Positions 24,111 through 34,727 of a stretch of DNA of 64,000 nt are shown in pieces. The notes below the pieces were generated by a model that saw only the letters and a program-made list of their open reading frames with translations, was not told the origin of the DNA and made no database searches. How positions within the stretch are numbered: position 1 is the stretch's first letter; each line of letters opens with the position of its first letter. The stretch is from Ricinus communis (taxonomy: Eukaryota; Streptophyta; Magnoliopsida; Malpighiales; Euphorbiaceae): assembly GCF_019578655.1 (NCBI RefSeq), contig NC_063261.1:3182201-3246200 (forward strand), given 5' to 3'. The translations under genes and the position numbers were made by a program.

Positions 24111-25320
24111 TGGGGTGCCTCCCAAAAGTGCTTCTTTTTTATGTGATGAGTCTTCTTAGCTGGACTCATGGTGAAAAGGAAACGGTGGGGATTGACGACC
24201 ATCCATCCTTCTTCCAAGCAAATGGCTTCAAGTATCCGCTTCAAGGGATAATCGTCGACTTCCTCTTCCCGACTGTCAAGCAAGTTGCCAGTATGATGGG
24301 CAAAACTAGCTCCTCGTATAATTGAACGTAGTCATGATGCTCTAGGGGCTCTTCCAATTTGAAAGCTGGAGTTTCAACAATTGGAAGGATCGATGGTTGG
24401 GCAATTTCTTTAGGAGTGTCGATGGTTTTCTTCAGTCCCTGGCTTGGTTCACTTGCTAGAAGAAACTCGAGCTCCTCAAAGACTTCTTCATTGGATAACT
24501 CGTGCTCATCTTCCATCATCGAAGGGACTTATGGAAAATCTACCAACAATTCCTCTAGCGCAACTCGGCATCATGTTGTACATTCCTGTTGATAGTCTTT
24601 CAGAGGAATTATGTTCGCCTCTTCCTTTTCTGGTTCCATCTCCATGTTTAAGAAATCGTCCTGCACAGAAGCATCATCGTCAAATATAGTAGATAAACCA
24701 GAAAAATTCTCACCTGAACGCAAAGTGATGGCACTCAAATGCTCCTCAGATTCAGTAGCGTTTGATGGAGTTCCCAATTTCTCTTCAGCTAGTAACTTGA
24801 AGATTAAGCCTACTTGATGCTCTATGTTGTTAATCGAGGCTTGTTGATCTTCAAGTATCCTCTCTGTTTGTTGGAATCTATCCTCAAGACTTGCAATAAA
24901 CCTCGTCATCGGCTCTCCCGACACTAATTCTTCACCTTGAGTTGATGGTGCAAGATTAAATTTTGAAATTCGGTGGTTCTTGGCCATCTAAGCTCCATCC
25001 AAAGGGTGAATGAATGCTCAACTCTTGATTGTAGGTGCTTCCATACGAGTCATTTTTCCAACTTCCCGTATAATTCACCTGTTCATAGTTATAAGAACAA
25101 TGAGCAACATCACTATATAATGGATAATCATTACTCAAATGTAAACCACAACAAAATTCATAAAAAACTTGAGATGAAAGGATAGGAGTGGAGAGTTGAT
25201 CGGTAGCCCTGCAAAACGATTCCACTCGAGCTTCTAAATATGCACGGGTATCCCAATTTTTAGCACTCTCTTGCTTCCTAATCCCATTTTCTAATATGTC
25301 ATACAAAGCGTTTAGCATTG
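24111..25320 (-). pseudogene. gag-derived coding region of E1
   Basis: Three adjoining frames. 24956-25318 starts MLNALYDILENGIRKQE and is not recognised beyond an Athila-like gag context. 24571-24987 (overlapping by 32 bases) has RFQQTERILEDQQASINN and HLSAITLRSGE, matching the Athila gag C-terminus also seen in E3 at 37559-37800. 24241-24519 has LYEELVLPIILATCLT, which resembles the linker before RT. The gag core, zinc knuckle and protease active site are absent. The region ends at the Athila landmark TTTTGGGAGGCACCCCA (24111-24130). The frames are fairly clean for such old DNA, but frameshifts separate them. Confidence 0.55.
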
Positions 25321-25473
25321 AACCTCCTTATCATCCACTACCCGAATCATAAAATTAACTAAATAAATATGTATAAATAAAAGAAAATAAATAATAATAA
25401 AAACAATAAAATAAAATAATAAAAAAATGGCTAAATTAACAAATAGCAAATTTCAGTCTAGTTTTCAAACATT

Positions 25474-25490
25474 CCCCGGCAACGGCGCCA
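25474..25490 (-). other. primer-binding site of E1
   Basis: The minus strand reads TGGCGCCGTTGCCGGGG, six bases inside the 5' LTR end. It is the standard Athila primer site (TGGCGCCGTTGCCGGGGA), thought to pair with tRNA-Asp. Confidence 0.9.
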
Positions 25491-25496
25491 AAAGCT

Positions 25497-26923
25497 TGAT
25501 GTGTGCTACTTGTGTTAGCTATAATCTAAGGCAGTGTACCTATCGATGCAGTCTAGCACTAATGGCGAGTATCAAGGTCGTATTCCTCGAGAAAGTGAAA
25601 GCCCAGAGTTACTCCTTTGTTCTTTGCTATATTAACCTAAAATGAATGATAAATAATTTCTAAACTAACTAATAGCTACAAGCTAAGTTCTAAGGGAGAC
25701 GCATGAGTAATTGATAACTAAAATAACCAAGACAAGAAAGCAAACCCAAAGGGAACCTAAACTAGTTGGCAATCAAACAAAAGATAAAGGATTGGTGAGT
25801 CTAATTATACTACCCGTGGATGAATTCTTAACCAAATTCGATTTCTCTCTCGAGATAACCGAATTCCTAAACCTAATAACCTAAAGTTGGAATCTCTTCC
25901 TAACGGTTGATTTTTAAATTAGCATTAAGCTTTAATCTGCCTCTATTAGGCTTTGCTAATTCTTAATCCGGCTAGTTAATTATTCTTATCTCTAAGCGAT
26001 TATTAACCAGTTCTTGCTATTCAAAATTCCAATTGCCAAATGGACTTCTCAATCACACAAAGCAATCTAAGCACACAATTCACAACGTCTCACGAATGAT
26101 GCATTATTTTATTAATACTGAAAGCGAAAAGAATACAAAACTAACCTAAACAATCCAATAATGTAATACTAAGCCAACATAGTAAAGAAATCCCAATGGA
26201 TTTATTCAATCTAGCTATTAATGTTCATTATCAACATATACAAGAATTCAATTACAACAATGAGTAAAGGTAGAGAAAACCCGATTACATCCTTGGATGA
26301 GAGTAAACAGCCCCGATTCCTCTTGCTCGAATTGAGTCGATTCTTGTTCCTCTTGCTCAATTTGAAAACCAATCAACGAACCTCGCCCAATCTTTAATCT
26401 TTGAAGGGAATCTGATTGAAACCTTGATCTAAGTCTCCTTTTCCCTTGGTTTCAGCTCAGAAAACCCTCAGGGAGAGAAAAATTAGGGTTTGGGATGTTC
26501 TCCCCCGCTCTCTTTCTTTCTTTCCTCTCTTCTTTCTTTTAACTAACTCCCCCTATCGCCGCCAACACGGCCATTGGCCGTGTTCGGAACACGGTTTGGT
26601 ATTCCTGGCCGTGTTACTCTCTGTGGCCGTCCTTCCTAAGAATTACTTTTTCTTTGATGTTTGATGACACCCAACACGGTTGTGTTGGGAACACGGCCAG
26701 TGTTGAAACCAACACGGCCATGTTCAGCTTCCTCATGCTCGTGCCAGCTTGTTTGACGGCTCCAATTATGCTCCAATTCTCCCTTTTATCATCCTTTGAC
26801 TTCTTTTGGACCTAATGCACACAAACAAACGCATAGGGTGAGTGTTGGGACCAATTCACATCCAAATGTCCATAAAATCAATCTTAAAAACCCCATTTAG
26901 ATGTATGTATTTTACGCACATCA
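25497..26923 (-). repeat. 5' LTR of E1
   Basis: 1427 bp, TGATGTGCG...CACACATCA on the minus strand, with terminal inverted repeats TGATGTG/CACATCA. It contains an about 30-bp local duplication near 26310-26360 (CCTCTTGCTC-AATT twice) absent from the 3' LTR. Palindromes of the ACACGGCCGTGTT type occupy 26560-26730. Confidence 0.9.
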
Positions 26924-27137
26924 TTACTCTAATTTTTGCCTGAACTGCTCTTTTGAGTTTTTAGTTCAGAGCCGATTATACTTTGATTGTTGCCTAAGCT
27001 ACTTCGTTAGAGGTTTTCGACTGAGTAGGGCGACCTTAATTTTTACCTAAAATGCCCTTTCTGGGTTTTCAACTTAGCATGTCTTCTTTCCTTTTCTGTA
27101 TTTTATTTCCATTCTTGTTATTTCTTTTTACGAAGGT

Positions 27138-27427
27138 ATGGCTACAGGAGAGGTTGAAAATGTTGGGTGCGCTAGGTTTTCTACTGAGACAATATGGTCC
27201 CCAGCACCTAGCTCGGACTTGGGCTAAAAGTACCCCTGCTCCGCTTTTTTCGGCTTTTTCTCCTTCTACTTCCTCTTCCTTTAGCTCCAGCATGGCAACT
27301 TGAAACCCTATCAAGGCCTGCTTTTCAACAGCATCTAATACCCGAACCCTAACATTGGTGGCCTTAACCGCCACTAACTTGCCTTCATGCAGGAGTTTTA
27401 CCATTTGGTGCAAAGTGGAAGGGACAC
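27138..27427 (-). pseudogene. protease-domain scrap of Tat element T1
   Basis: The minus strand reads VPSTLHQMVKLLHEGKLVAV and, further on, GFQVAMLEL. The T3 protease has VPTIVHQKVKFLHEGEIVTI and GFQVVVLYED in the same positions. A tail AGVLLAQV may be the decayed pattern that follows the protease. Only the C-terminal half is present, with no catalytic DDGS. RT, RNase H and integrase, expected next, are deleted up to the antisense gene. The left edge is uncertain by about 60 bp because DUF7745-like exon 2 should begin at 27138 on the other strand. Confidence 0.5.
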
Positions 27428-29652
27428 TGTGGGCAACGGTTTTAGGTGCGCACCCAAGTATCTTTAGCGACTACGGCATTACAAGACCTTTCAACCTATT
27501 CGGGAACATGCTAACTAGTCATAAAGACTAGCGCGAAGATGGCAGTCGCCACACGGGTAATTTGCCGGGACACTTTTACTAATGAGTGATATTTTTCAAT
27601 TCCATAAGGAAGCCTTACGCCACAAATCCAGAAATGGATTCGGAACCCAACTTCCTTATTTTTATATATTTGTTTTTAATTTTATTAGTTAACGAGCTAT
27701 TCCCTGTGGATGCAAAAAGTTATATATTACATATTAAGTACTATAACATGTGATTTCCACCTGAGTCTAGCACATTTTATTAAAGCCCAGCCCATACTCA
27801 AAATTATTAACCTAACTTACTAGTCAATTATGTACAAGGCCCAACTAGTCTAGCCCAATTATAAGTTATGCTCTGATTTCCAACCATTAAACCTAATGGA
27901 CTACTTTTTATGAAAAGGCCCAAGTTAAGCGATCTTAGGTATAAATATGGCCTAATTAATTTAATTAAAGCATGGCAAATATCCACTAAGTCTATATGGA
28001 TTTTAAAGCCTAATTACCATTAATTAACCTAATGGACTACAGTTTTCATACCAGGTCCAATTTTAAGGCCTACTATTTATGTCAGTTTTGATATAGGTAA
28101 TCACACAACAGATATTTGGCATGCATCCTAGATAAAGCAAAAAATAAAATATATAAAATAAATCTAGCTGTTACAACCCGCCTACAATAAAAAAATGATG
28201 AAAAAAGGCATAAAACTAAGTTACAGTTTTCATAAAATTTCCAAAATACATCAGAAACTAGAAAATCAGAGTGAAACCATGCACATCCGATTGGCTCAAG
28301 ATGTAGAGCCGGTTGGCTCAATGCAAAGCCCAATCAACTCTGCATTGAGTCGCTCAGTTCTGGGGACTTCGAGTGGTTTTCTTGCGATTTTCCTCAATTT
28401 CTCATGCCTAGAGCTGATTTTTACATGCACAAAAGGTAAAAATTAGAACATGTAAAATTAACATAAACATGAAATATAATGATGAAAACCCTAAAAAGAC
28501 ATGTAAACCCTAAAAAATAAAAAATGACAGTAGGCAAATATAATATTTTCAAGCATATTCCTAATTTTAGGTATATAACCCTAAAATTCAATTCAGTTGC
28601 ATAAAATACGAATTAAGTATGTTTCTCTAATTAATAAACTAATTAGATTCAAACCCTAATAAAATCATGTCATCAGATCCAAAACCCTATATGTTCTTAT
28701 TATCAGATTCAAAATTCAATAAAATTAGCATGTTAAATGGAAAGAACTTCTAGCCTAGTCAGGTGAATAAAAGAACATTCCTAATCATGTTTCTATAAGA
28801 AAATAAATGAACCAATTGAGGTAGGGATGTTGATGATGTGGATGTAGGGGAATCCTTAAGTTGTCACCATTGGTTGTTGTTCTGTGAGTCTCAAGAGATG
28901 AGGAAGCTGTTGAATCAAAGATTGGTTGGGAATCCAATTCCGCTTTGGAAATTTAGAAAAGCTTATGTCATTCTTCAATGGATTTCCTAATTTGTAACTC
29001 TTTCTTAATGACCTCCTAAAAACCAATTTTCTATATATGTTGATGTATCTCTATAGTCTAAAATAACTTTGAGGAATGTGGCTAATCTTAGACCTATGAT
29101 GTATCAATCTATCTATAGTAGTAGGGTTAGGAAACCCTAGGAAAGATAGATAAATATTCAATTATTTGAAAAAGAAACTATAATTATCCCTTCCCTTTAT
29201 TAGATTAATATAAAAGAAAAAGGGATTAAATCTTTTATATTCAACCAATTATGATTAAACATATTTAAAAATCTCAATAATTATCATAAAAACCTTATAG
29301 AAACTTATTTTTACTATTTTTTGTCATTTTATGTAAAAAGGCGTCAAATTGTAAAAAATGTCCAATCAGCATTGTGTAGAGCCAATCAGCTATGCACATA
29401 GCCAATTTAGTCTAAGAGGCAAAAGTTTCAAAAAATTTGGCGATTTAGTTTCTGAACTTATAAAGACTATTATTTACCCAACAAACTTTATTTTTTCTAT
29501 TAATTAGGTCCAAATTGATTCTATTAAAAGTCTAATTATTCCCATCCGTCACTCAGATTCATAATGTTTGGGACTCGAGAAAGGCAGTAACTTTCATCAT
29601 CAAGTTTTCTGTAATTTCCTTGAAATCTATATCCGAAAAATGGATGCTAACA
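27428..29652 (-). repeat. 3' LTR of Tat element T5 (LTR family A)
   Basis: 2225 bp. On the minus strand it starts TGTTAGCATCCATTTTTC at 29652 and ends GTTGCCCACA at 27428. It aligns along its length with the other family A LTRs. The polypurine tract at 29653 makes it a 3' LTR. The flanking bases differ (GACAC left, GCTGC right), as expected when one side is internal sequence. GAGCC-TTGGCTC motifs lie at 28285-28340 and 29357-29412. Frames such as 28082-28333 are noise. Confidence 0.85.
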
Positions 29653-29664
29653 GCTGCCCCCAGT
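29653..29664 (-). other. polypurine tract of T5
   Basis: The minus strand reads ACTGGGGGCAGC directly before TGTTAGC, matching the CTGGGGGCA tract of Ogre/Tat elements. Confidence 0.8.
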
Positions 29665-29790
29665 TTGTCGAAGTTTATAAGCATGCATGGGATTACACAT
29701 ATTGAGAGAAATCATAATATAGAGGATATGACAAAAAAGGATATCTTGATGAGCTGTAGAAGCCACACCCCGGAAGCTTTAATTTAATAT

Positions 29791-29875
29791 GGGGACCACA
29801 CCCATTGATTTGGGAACCATGTTTGTTGATATGGGTACCACGCCCGTTGATTTAGGGACCATGCTCGTTGATTTT
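29791..29875 (+). repeat. 21-bp tandem repeat next to the T5 polypurine tract
   Basis: Four units of 21 bp alternating between two forms (GGGACCACACCCATTGATTT and GGAACCATGTTTGTTGATAT types). The plus strand translates as GTTPIDL, GTMFVDM, GTTPVDL, GTMLVDF. It occupies the same relative place as the 33-bp repeat of T1. The flanking 29665-29788 and 29876-30230 hold no recognisable gene. Confidence 0.75.
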
Positions 29876-30236
29876 ACTTTTGCAAAGAATTTCCTCCGGC
29901 TGTTTTCCATTTCAGGAGACAATTTACCACTTCAGGTCAATTTGGTAATTTTCCATTTCTGGGTACTTTTGGTTAGAAATTCTTGCCTCAGGGTGCGATC
30001 TGACTCAATTCTTCATTGGAAGTTATGCTGGTATTCGGCCCGCTCAAGGACTAAAATATAATTTTGATGGGTTAGGGACCAAGTTTGTAATTTTTCAAAA
30101 ATTTCCACCTCAGGATGCAAACCGACCTTCCATGTGTCTTCTAGGGACTTGTATCAGTACTTGGTCCATTTTAAGTACTAAAATGTAATTTCAAATGACC
30201 AGGGACCTAATTAATATTTTTTCCCTCTTTAAGGCA

Positions 30237-30242
30237 TATATA
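30237..30242 (+). promoter_or_regulatory. TATA box of the T5 antisense gene
   Basis: GCATATATACACCCTC lies about 130 bp before the first coding codon and is followed by a CT-rich leader (30270-30345), the usual look of a plant promoter and 5' UTR. It points opposite to T5. Confidence 0.45.
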
Positions 30243-30372
30243 CACCCTCATATCCATTCATAAATCACTGTATCTCATTTTCTCCTTTGTTTTCTCTTAA
30301 ATCCTTTTTTCGCTCTTTCTTCGATTTCTCGACCAATTCTTAACTAAATTCTGTGAAATTAGATTTAAAATA

Positions 30373-31284
30373 GTGGCCTCATCTTCTAGATTCTCAGGGC
30401 GCACTTTAATTGTACCCAACTAGGAGTTCTCACCATCGATTTCTTGTTACAATGACCTAGGGCTTGTAAAAAGGGAGGAAATTCCTCTCTTGGTGAAATT
30501 GAACACACTAGGGATTTTCGGCCGTTGGAGAGGTATTTTTCTAGCTTTAAAATTTATTTCATGTCACATATACACTATTATTTGTCCAAAACAGATTTAA
30601 TTTTGTGAAAAAATATACGAAAAGAGTTGTGCCTTAACCTACAATGCCGATAGGCTCTGCATAGTCCGAATTGACTGTACATGGGCTAAAAATGGGTTTT
30701 GGGGCATTTTAGCATAAAATAATAATAAATTTTGCTTGGAGCCTTTTTGTGTGTGCATGGTGTTTAATACCTGTGTTTGCATTTTTCTACAGTGATGTCA
30801 TATTGATCCGATTCGCAGGAAACTTCTATAGTGCTCGTGAGTGGTTCGATGAGCTACCGAGCTCTGTTCAGACGTAGATCGGCAATACTAGATTCTGCTG
30901 ATTTGTTGCTACACTTCCATCAGTCACCGAAAGGACAGATCACACTTCGATCTATGCCTTGCTCGAGAGGTGGATGGACACCACCTACACCTTTCATACT
31001 TCGGTTAGTGAGCTGACTCTTTCCCCACTTTCATTTGCTATTATTACAGGGATAGATTTCACAGGTACACCTGTACCTTTTTATGATGCGATTCAAGATC
31101 AACACTATGATGTCCAGGAGCATTACATTACAGACTTGCTCGAGTTCTTGCCACACCAATTGCAAGGGTTAACAGAGCATCTCTCTCCACTATAGAAAGT
31201 TCGTGCCTCGAAATGCTTGAGAGCTAGATTAGATAGCCCGCGCCTTCCTAGTGTATCTTTTTGGGACCACTTTTTTTCAGTGAT
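30373..31284 (+). pseudogene. plant mobile domain gene, antisense in T5, truncated
   Basis: Exon 1 (30373-30532) reads VASSSRFSGRTLIVPN, where GTG probably replaces the original ATG, a stop, then EFSPSISCYNDLGLVK. A GT-AG intron (30533-30818) joins in phase to exon 2: GNFYSAREWFDELPSS, then FVATLPSVTERTDHTSIYAL, LERWMDTTYTFHTSVSELTL, SPLSFAIITGIDFTGTPVPF, and near the end SVSFWDHFFSV. This is the usual mobile domain order and parallels 9234-9849. Four in-frame stops are visible. E2 interrupts it at 31285, so the C-terminus is lost. Intron 1 contains the family A motif (GCCGATAGGCTCTGC near 30648). Confidence 0.7.
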
Positions 31285-32756
31285 TGATAGGCTATTTATA
31301 TAGCTACTATCTAAGGCAGTGAACCTATCAATGCAGACTAGCACTAATGGCGAGTATTAAGGTCGTATTCTCGGGTAAGGGTGATCCTAGAACTACTTTA
31401 GCGTCTTATGTTATCTAACTTTAAACAAAATTGATGAAGTTACTATTCTATGACTAGATGTAAGCTAAGTGATTAGCTAAATGTCAAATAATCTGCAAAG
31501 ATTTAGTGAAACAAACAAAGGGAGAAAGCAAACCCAAGGGGACAAATTTTAGTGAAGGTAGAGCTTATATTGATTATGAATTGTGATTACCCGTAAGCGG
31601 ATTCTAAATTGTATTCGATTTCCCTCTCGAGAACACCGAATTCCTAAACCTAAGAACCTAAATGATGGAATCTCTTCCTAACAATTGATTTTAGGTTAGC
31701 CTTAAGATTAATCCACTACTATTAAGAGTTGTTAATTCTTAATCCGGCTAGTCAATTACCCTTATCTCTAACTGATATTAACCAGTTCTTGCTATTCAAA
31801 TTTCCAATTACTAAATGAATTTCTCAATTACATAAAGCAATCTGAACAACACAATTCACAACATCTCGTGAATAATGCAATTTCTTATTAATAATGAAAG
31901 TAAGAAGAATACAAGCATTGATAATCAAAATCTCATGAACATTAAGTGCAATCCAGCAAACAAGGGAACCCTAATAGGTTCAACAGTTCTAGCTACTCAT
32001 GCTAACAAATAACACAAAGTAAGGAACAAATATAGAAAAGCAAATTGAAAACATGTACATCCTTCTTCTTCAAGTCAGATGAACAGCCCTAAATCTCCAA
32101 ATCTGAATAATGAACCTTAAATTGCCTCTTAAATGCCTCCAAATCCACTATTGATCTTCAATGTGATGCTTAAACCACTAGAATCTGTCCTTCAATATGC
32201 GAAATAGTCTCCCAAAGTCGAATATCGAAGTCTGAAAAAGGGTGGCTCGCGCGTGTATGTGACATCTCAAGTCAAAAAATTAAACCCTAGCAAAATAAAT
32301 TGATTTTGCCTATATAATTGTCCCAGCATCACTATGGTCAAGCCCGTGCTAGTCAGCAAGGGTAAAGTCCAGGCCGTGCTGGACCTTCAAGTCCTGAAAA
32401 ATAGCTCTTCTCCCTGACCGTGCCTTCGCCGATCCTGAGCCACCACGGGCCATGATGGAGGCCGTGGTGGCCTTGAAAACTGTGCCAAAAGGACACTTTT
32501 TAGGGTAAAATGTCGATGGTTCAGCACGGGTAGAGTCCAGGTCATGTTCAACCTCGAAATGGTAGCTTTTGCTCAATTTTGATGGATTCTGGTCCATATT
32601 TGCACGTATCTCCCTTGACTATTGATAATGTCCATCAATGATCACCTGAAACATGAAAGGAACCAAAACGCAGGTGATTCTGGCATAAAACAAGATAACT
32701 ATGCATAAAAATAGAAGTAATTGGGCATATAAACATGTGTAAGACAATGCATATCA
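31285..32756 (-). repeat. 3' LTR of E2
   Basis: 1472 bp. On the plus strand it reads TGATAGGC...GCATATCA, matching the E3 LTR (34728-36205) in reverse, for example GGCAGTGAACCTATCAATGC beside the E3 counterpart. Clusters of CACGGCC and GGCCGTG elements lie at 32335-32540; frames reading through them (32349-32597) are noise. Confidence 0.8.
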
Positions 32757-32800
32757 AATCACCCCACACTTAAGCTTTTGCTTATCCTCAAGCAATCAAT
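32757..32800 (-). other. polypurine tract and upstream signature of E2
   Basis: The minus strand reads TTGAGGATAAGCAAAAGCT, TAAGTGTGGGGTGATT, then the LTR. It is the same Athila arrangement as at 22567-22606. Confidence 0.8.
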
Positions 32801-34447
32801 TACTCAATACATATACAAGCAACAATCACCCCTCAAAATCCATGCTAAAGTTCACAACTTAACCTTATTCAACATATAAAGAATGAAACTCAAGTAGTTA
32901 AATAGATCATACACCTTCAAAGAAGAACTATAGTAATATCCTTTCGAAGTACAATTTATATAACAACTCGGCATTAAAAACTAGGAACCATTACCTCACA
33001 GGAATCTCTCAAATCACTCACAGTGTTTACAGGTAAACAAAAAGATTCCTTCAATGTAGCTGCACAAAACATGTTTACCATAAGCTTGCCCATAAACCCC
33101 CATCTTCGCTACTGTGAATAAATGAATACCAAAATCAAAGGGTCTTTAGAAGGGTTGAAATGTGGCTAAGGTAAAGGTAAGAATATTTGGGTAGAAGTAT
33201 AAAGTATATTGAAAAATCATGTAATTATTTAGACTGAATGCTTCAAGAGCTGAATGCAAAATCAATAAAAATACTCACTAAGCCTTATTTGAAGTAGAGT
33301 ATGCTTAAAAGAATTAAATCCAAAAGAGAAAAGAGCTAAGAAATAAGTCTGAATTGTTTTTTATATGCCACAGCAGCTTACACAGGGCTGCATGGTTAAT
33401 GACATAAACAACGAGAATAGTTATACAATTTGGATTGAAGGGAGCATCAAAGAATGATTAAAAGGATTAACTAAATTTATAACAAAATTAGGCACTATGA
33501 ATCCATAAAAGAAGAAGCATAACACATAATTATTCAGTATACAGGGTGAAAGAAAAGACAAATGTAGAGAATGGTATAGATGTAGTGTATAGGTGCAAAT
33601 CATGAAGAAAAGGTTAAGGCTCAAAACTGGCTGACTAATAGAAACAAAGGGTAGGCTTTTGGCCAAATGTGGTGAATTTTAAGTTGCCCAAATCATCTAA
33701 TGGTGTTCAAAAATTCATGTAGCCTCAACAAGTATTACAGAGCAAGTTTTAGAAACAACATTAAGTACAATGCACACTCAAACAAGAAAATTCATGAGCA
33801 CAATTTGCAATGGATGCTCAAATTTTGGTTCAAAAACTCACGTTTGAAATGGCTAAAATTTGCAATTGGTTCCTAGACTTATCAATTGAATCATCACATA
33901 AATTCTATAAGAGATTGGCATAATTAAAGTTCAAAGATAAAGGCTGAAAATTTGTAAAAAACTCAAGCAATACCGGTTTAACCCGGCCAAAGTGACATAT
34001 TGGATACAGTGAAATTGCTTTCCAAGAACAAAAATTGAGAGGGATAATCAATTACTAGTGTGTGAATTAAGTTATTAATTACAAAAGAACAAACTAAGCT
34101 TAAACGATATGAAGAACCTAGGTTCTAACATCCTAAGAATAGTCCATTATTATTGCCTAAACAATTAAGGGATAATAAAACCACAGATTCCCACCTCACA
34201 TTTGAATAGAACACTACCCTCAGTGTTTGAAAAAGTGGGTATATAACATAGCTAGCACATAGGAAGAGTGAAGATCATATTAAATGTACATAGCATAAGG
34301 GCAAGGCAAAGTGTTCACTAAAATAACATAAGATAAAAGAAAAATGAAAGAAAATAAAATAAAAATGCAAAAGAAACGATAATAAAATAAAAAAATAAAG
34401 AAAGAGAATAAAAAAGAAAAGTAAATGAAACATAACACAAATTTTTA
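32801..34447 (-). other. E2 3' untranslated region
   Basis: No gene seen. AT-rich, with blocks shared with the E1 3' region (22607-24110), and a purine-rich A/G stretch at 34320-34440. The 81-codon frame at 33421-33666 has hydrophobic low-complexity content and no recognisable domain. Confidence 0.5.
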
Positions 34448-34727
34448 TCACTACTGGTATTCTGCTGGAGGCACATCCTCATTGGCTAGATAGGCTGAAG
34501 AGTGAGGAGTAGGGGAAGGCGCTGAAGGAGGGGGCAGTGGTAGTGGCACAAGATCCATGAAACAACCTGATAAATCAAACTCCATGTCATCAATGAATCG
34601 CTGAGATTGTCCTTCGGAATCCGCCATCTTTTATATCTGCTATGCCATGAGGTCCATCTGGGTGGCCTGCCTATCCAATCCATTCATAAGTTGCTGGAGC
34701 ATATCATTTAACCCTTGGAACTGTGCC
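34448..34727 (-). pseudogene. C-terminus of the Athila extra (envelope-region) ORF in E2
   Basis: The minus strand reads AQFQGLNDMLQQLMNGLDRQ then ATQMDLMA, a heptad-like segment, followed after a shift by a proline-rich tail ending AYLANEDVPPAEYQ and two stops. Athila elements carry an extra ORF between pol and the polypurine tract with such a coiled segment near its end. Only this fragment remains, cut by the E3 LTR. Confidence 0.5.

Larger units (their letters stand above)
21224..26923 (-). mobile_element. Athila-type non-autonomous retrotransposon E1, complete ends
   Basis: Flanked by perfect TTACT duplications (21219-21223 and 26924-26928). The LTRs start TGATGTG and end CACATCA on the minus strand. 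It has a primer site, a gag-derived coding region, an Athila-type 3' untranslated region and a polypurine tract. The internal part is only about 2.9 kb and contains no RT, RNase H or integrase, so the element would depend on proteins from an autonomous relative. The two LTRs differ by several indels, so the insertion is not recent. Confidence 0.9.
21141..27137 (+). other. intron of the T1 DUF7745-like gene, carrying element E1
   Basis: Donor AG|GTAAGAG at 21141. Acceptor TTTTTACGAAG ends at 27137. Outside E1 only about 285 bp belong to the intron (21141-21223 and 26929-27137). The right part holds three diverged copies of an about 50-bp unit (TTTTTGCCT...GTTTTCAACTTAGCA), also found in the equivalent intron of T3 (47533-47690, -). 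The next bases, GTATGGCTACAGGAG, resemble the exon 2 start in T3 (ATTTGGTTGTAGGAA), which supports the acceptor. Confidence 0.5.
31285..34727 (-). mobile_element. Athila-type element E2, 3' half only
   Basis: 3' LTR, polypurine tract, 3' untranslated region and the C-terminus of an extra ORF, cut at 34727 by the LTR of E3. It was inserted into the T5 mobile domain gene; the flanking bases on the left are GTGAT (31280-31284). Its LTR is of the same family as that of E3. Confidence 0.75.

Noticed and set aside
27052..27303. 83-codon frame (+) opposite the T1 protease scrap
   Set aside because: The minus strand matches the T3 protease in about 20 aligned positions. The first codons after 27138 may still be DUF7745-like exon 2, so only the bulk is rejected.
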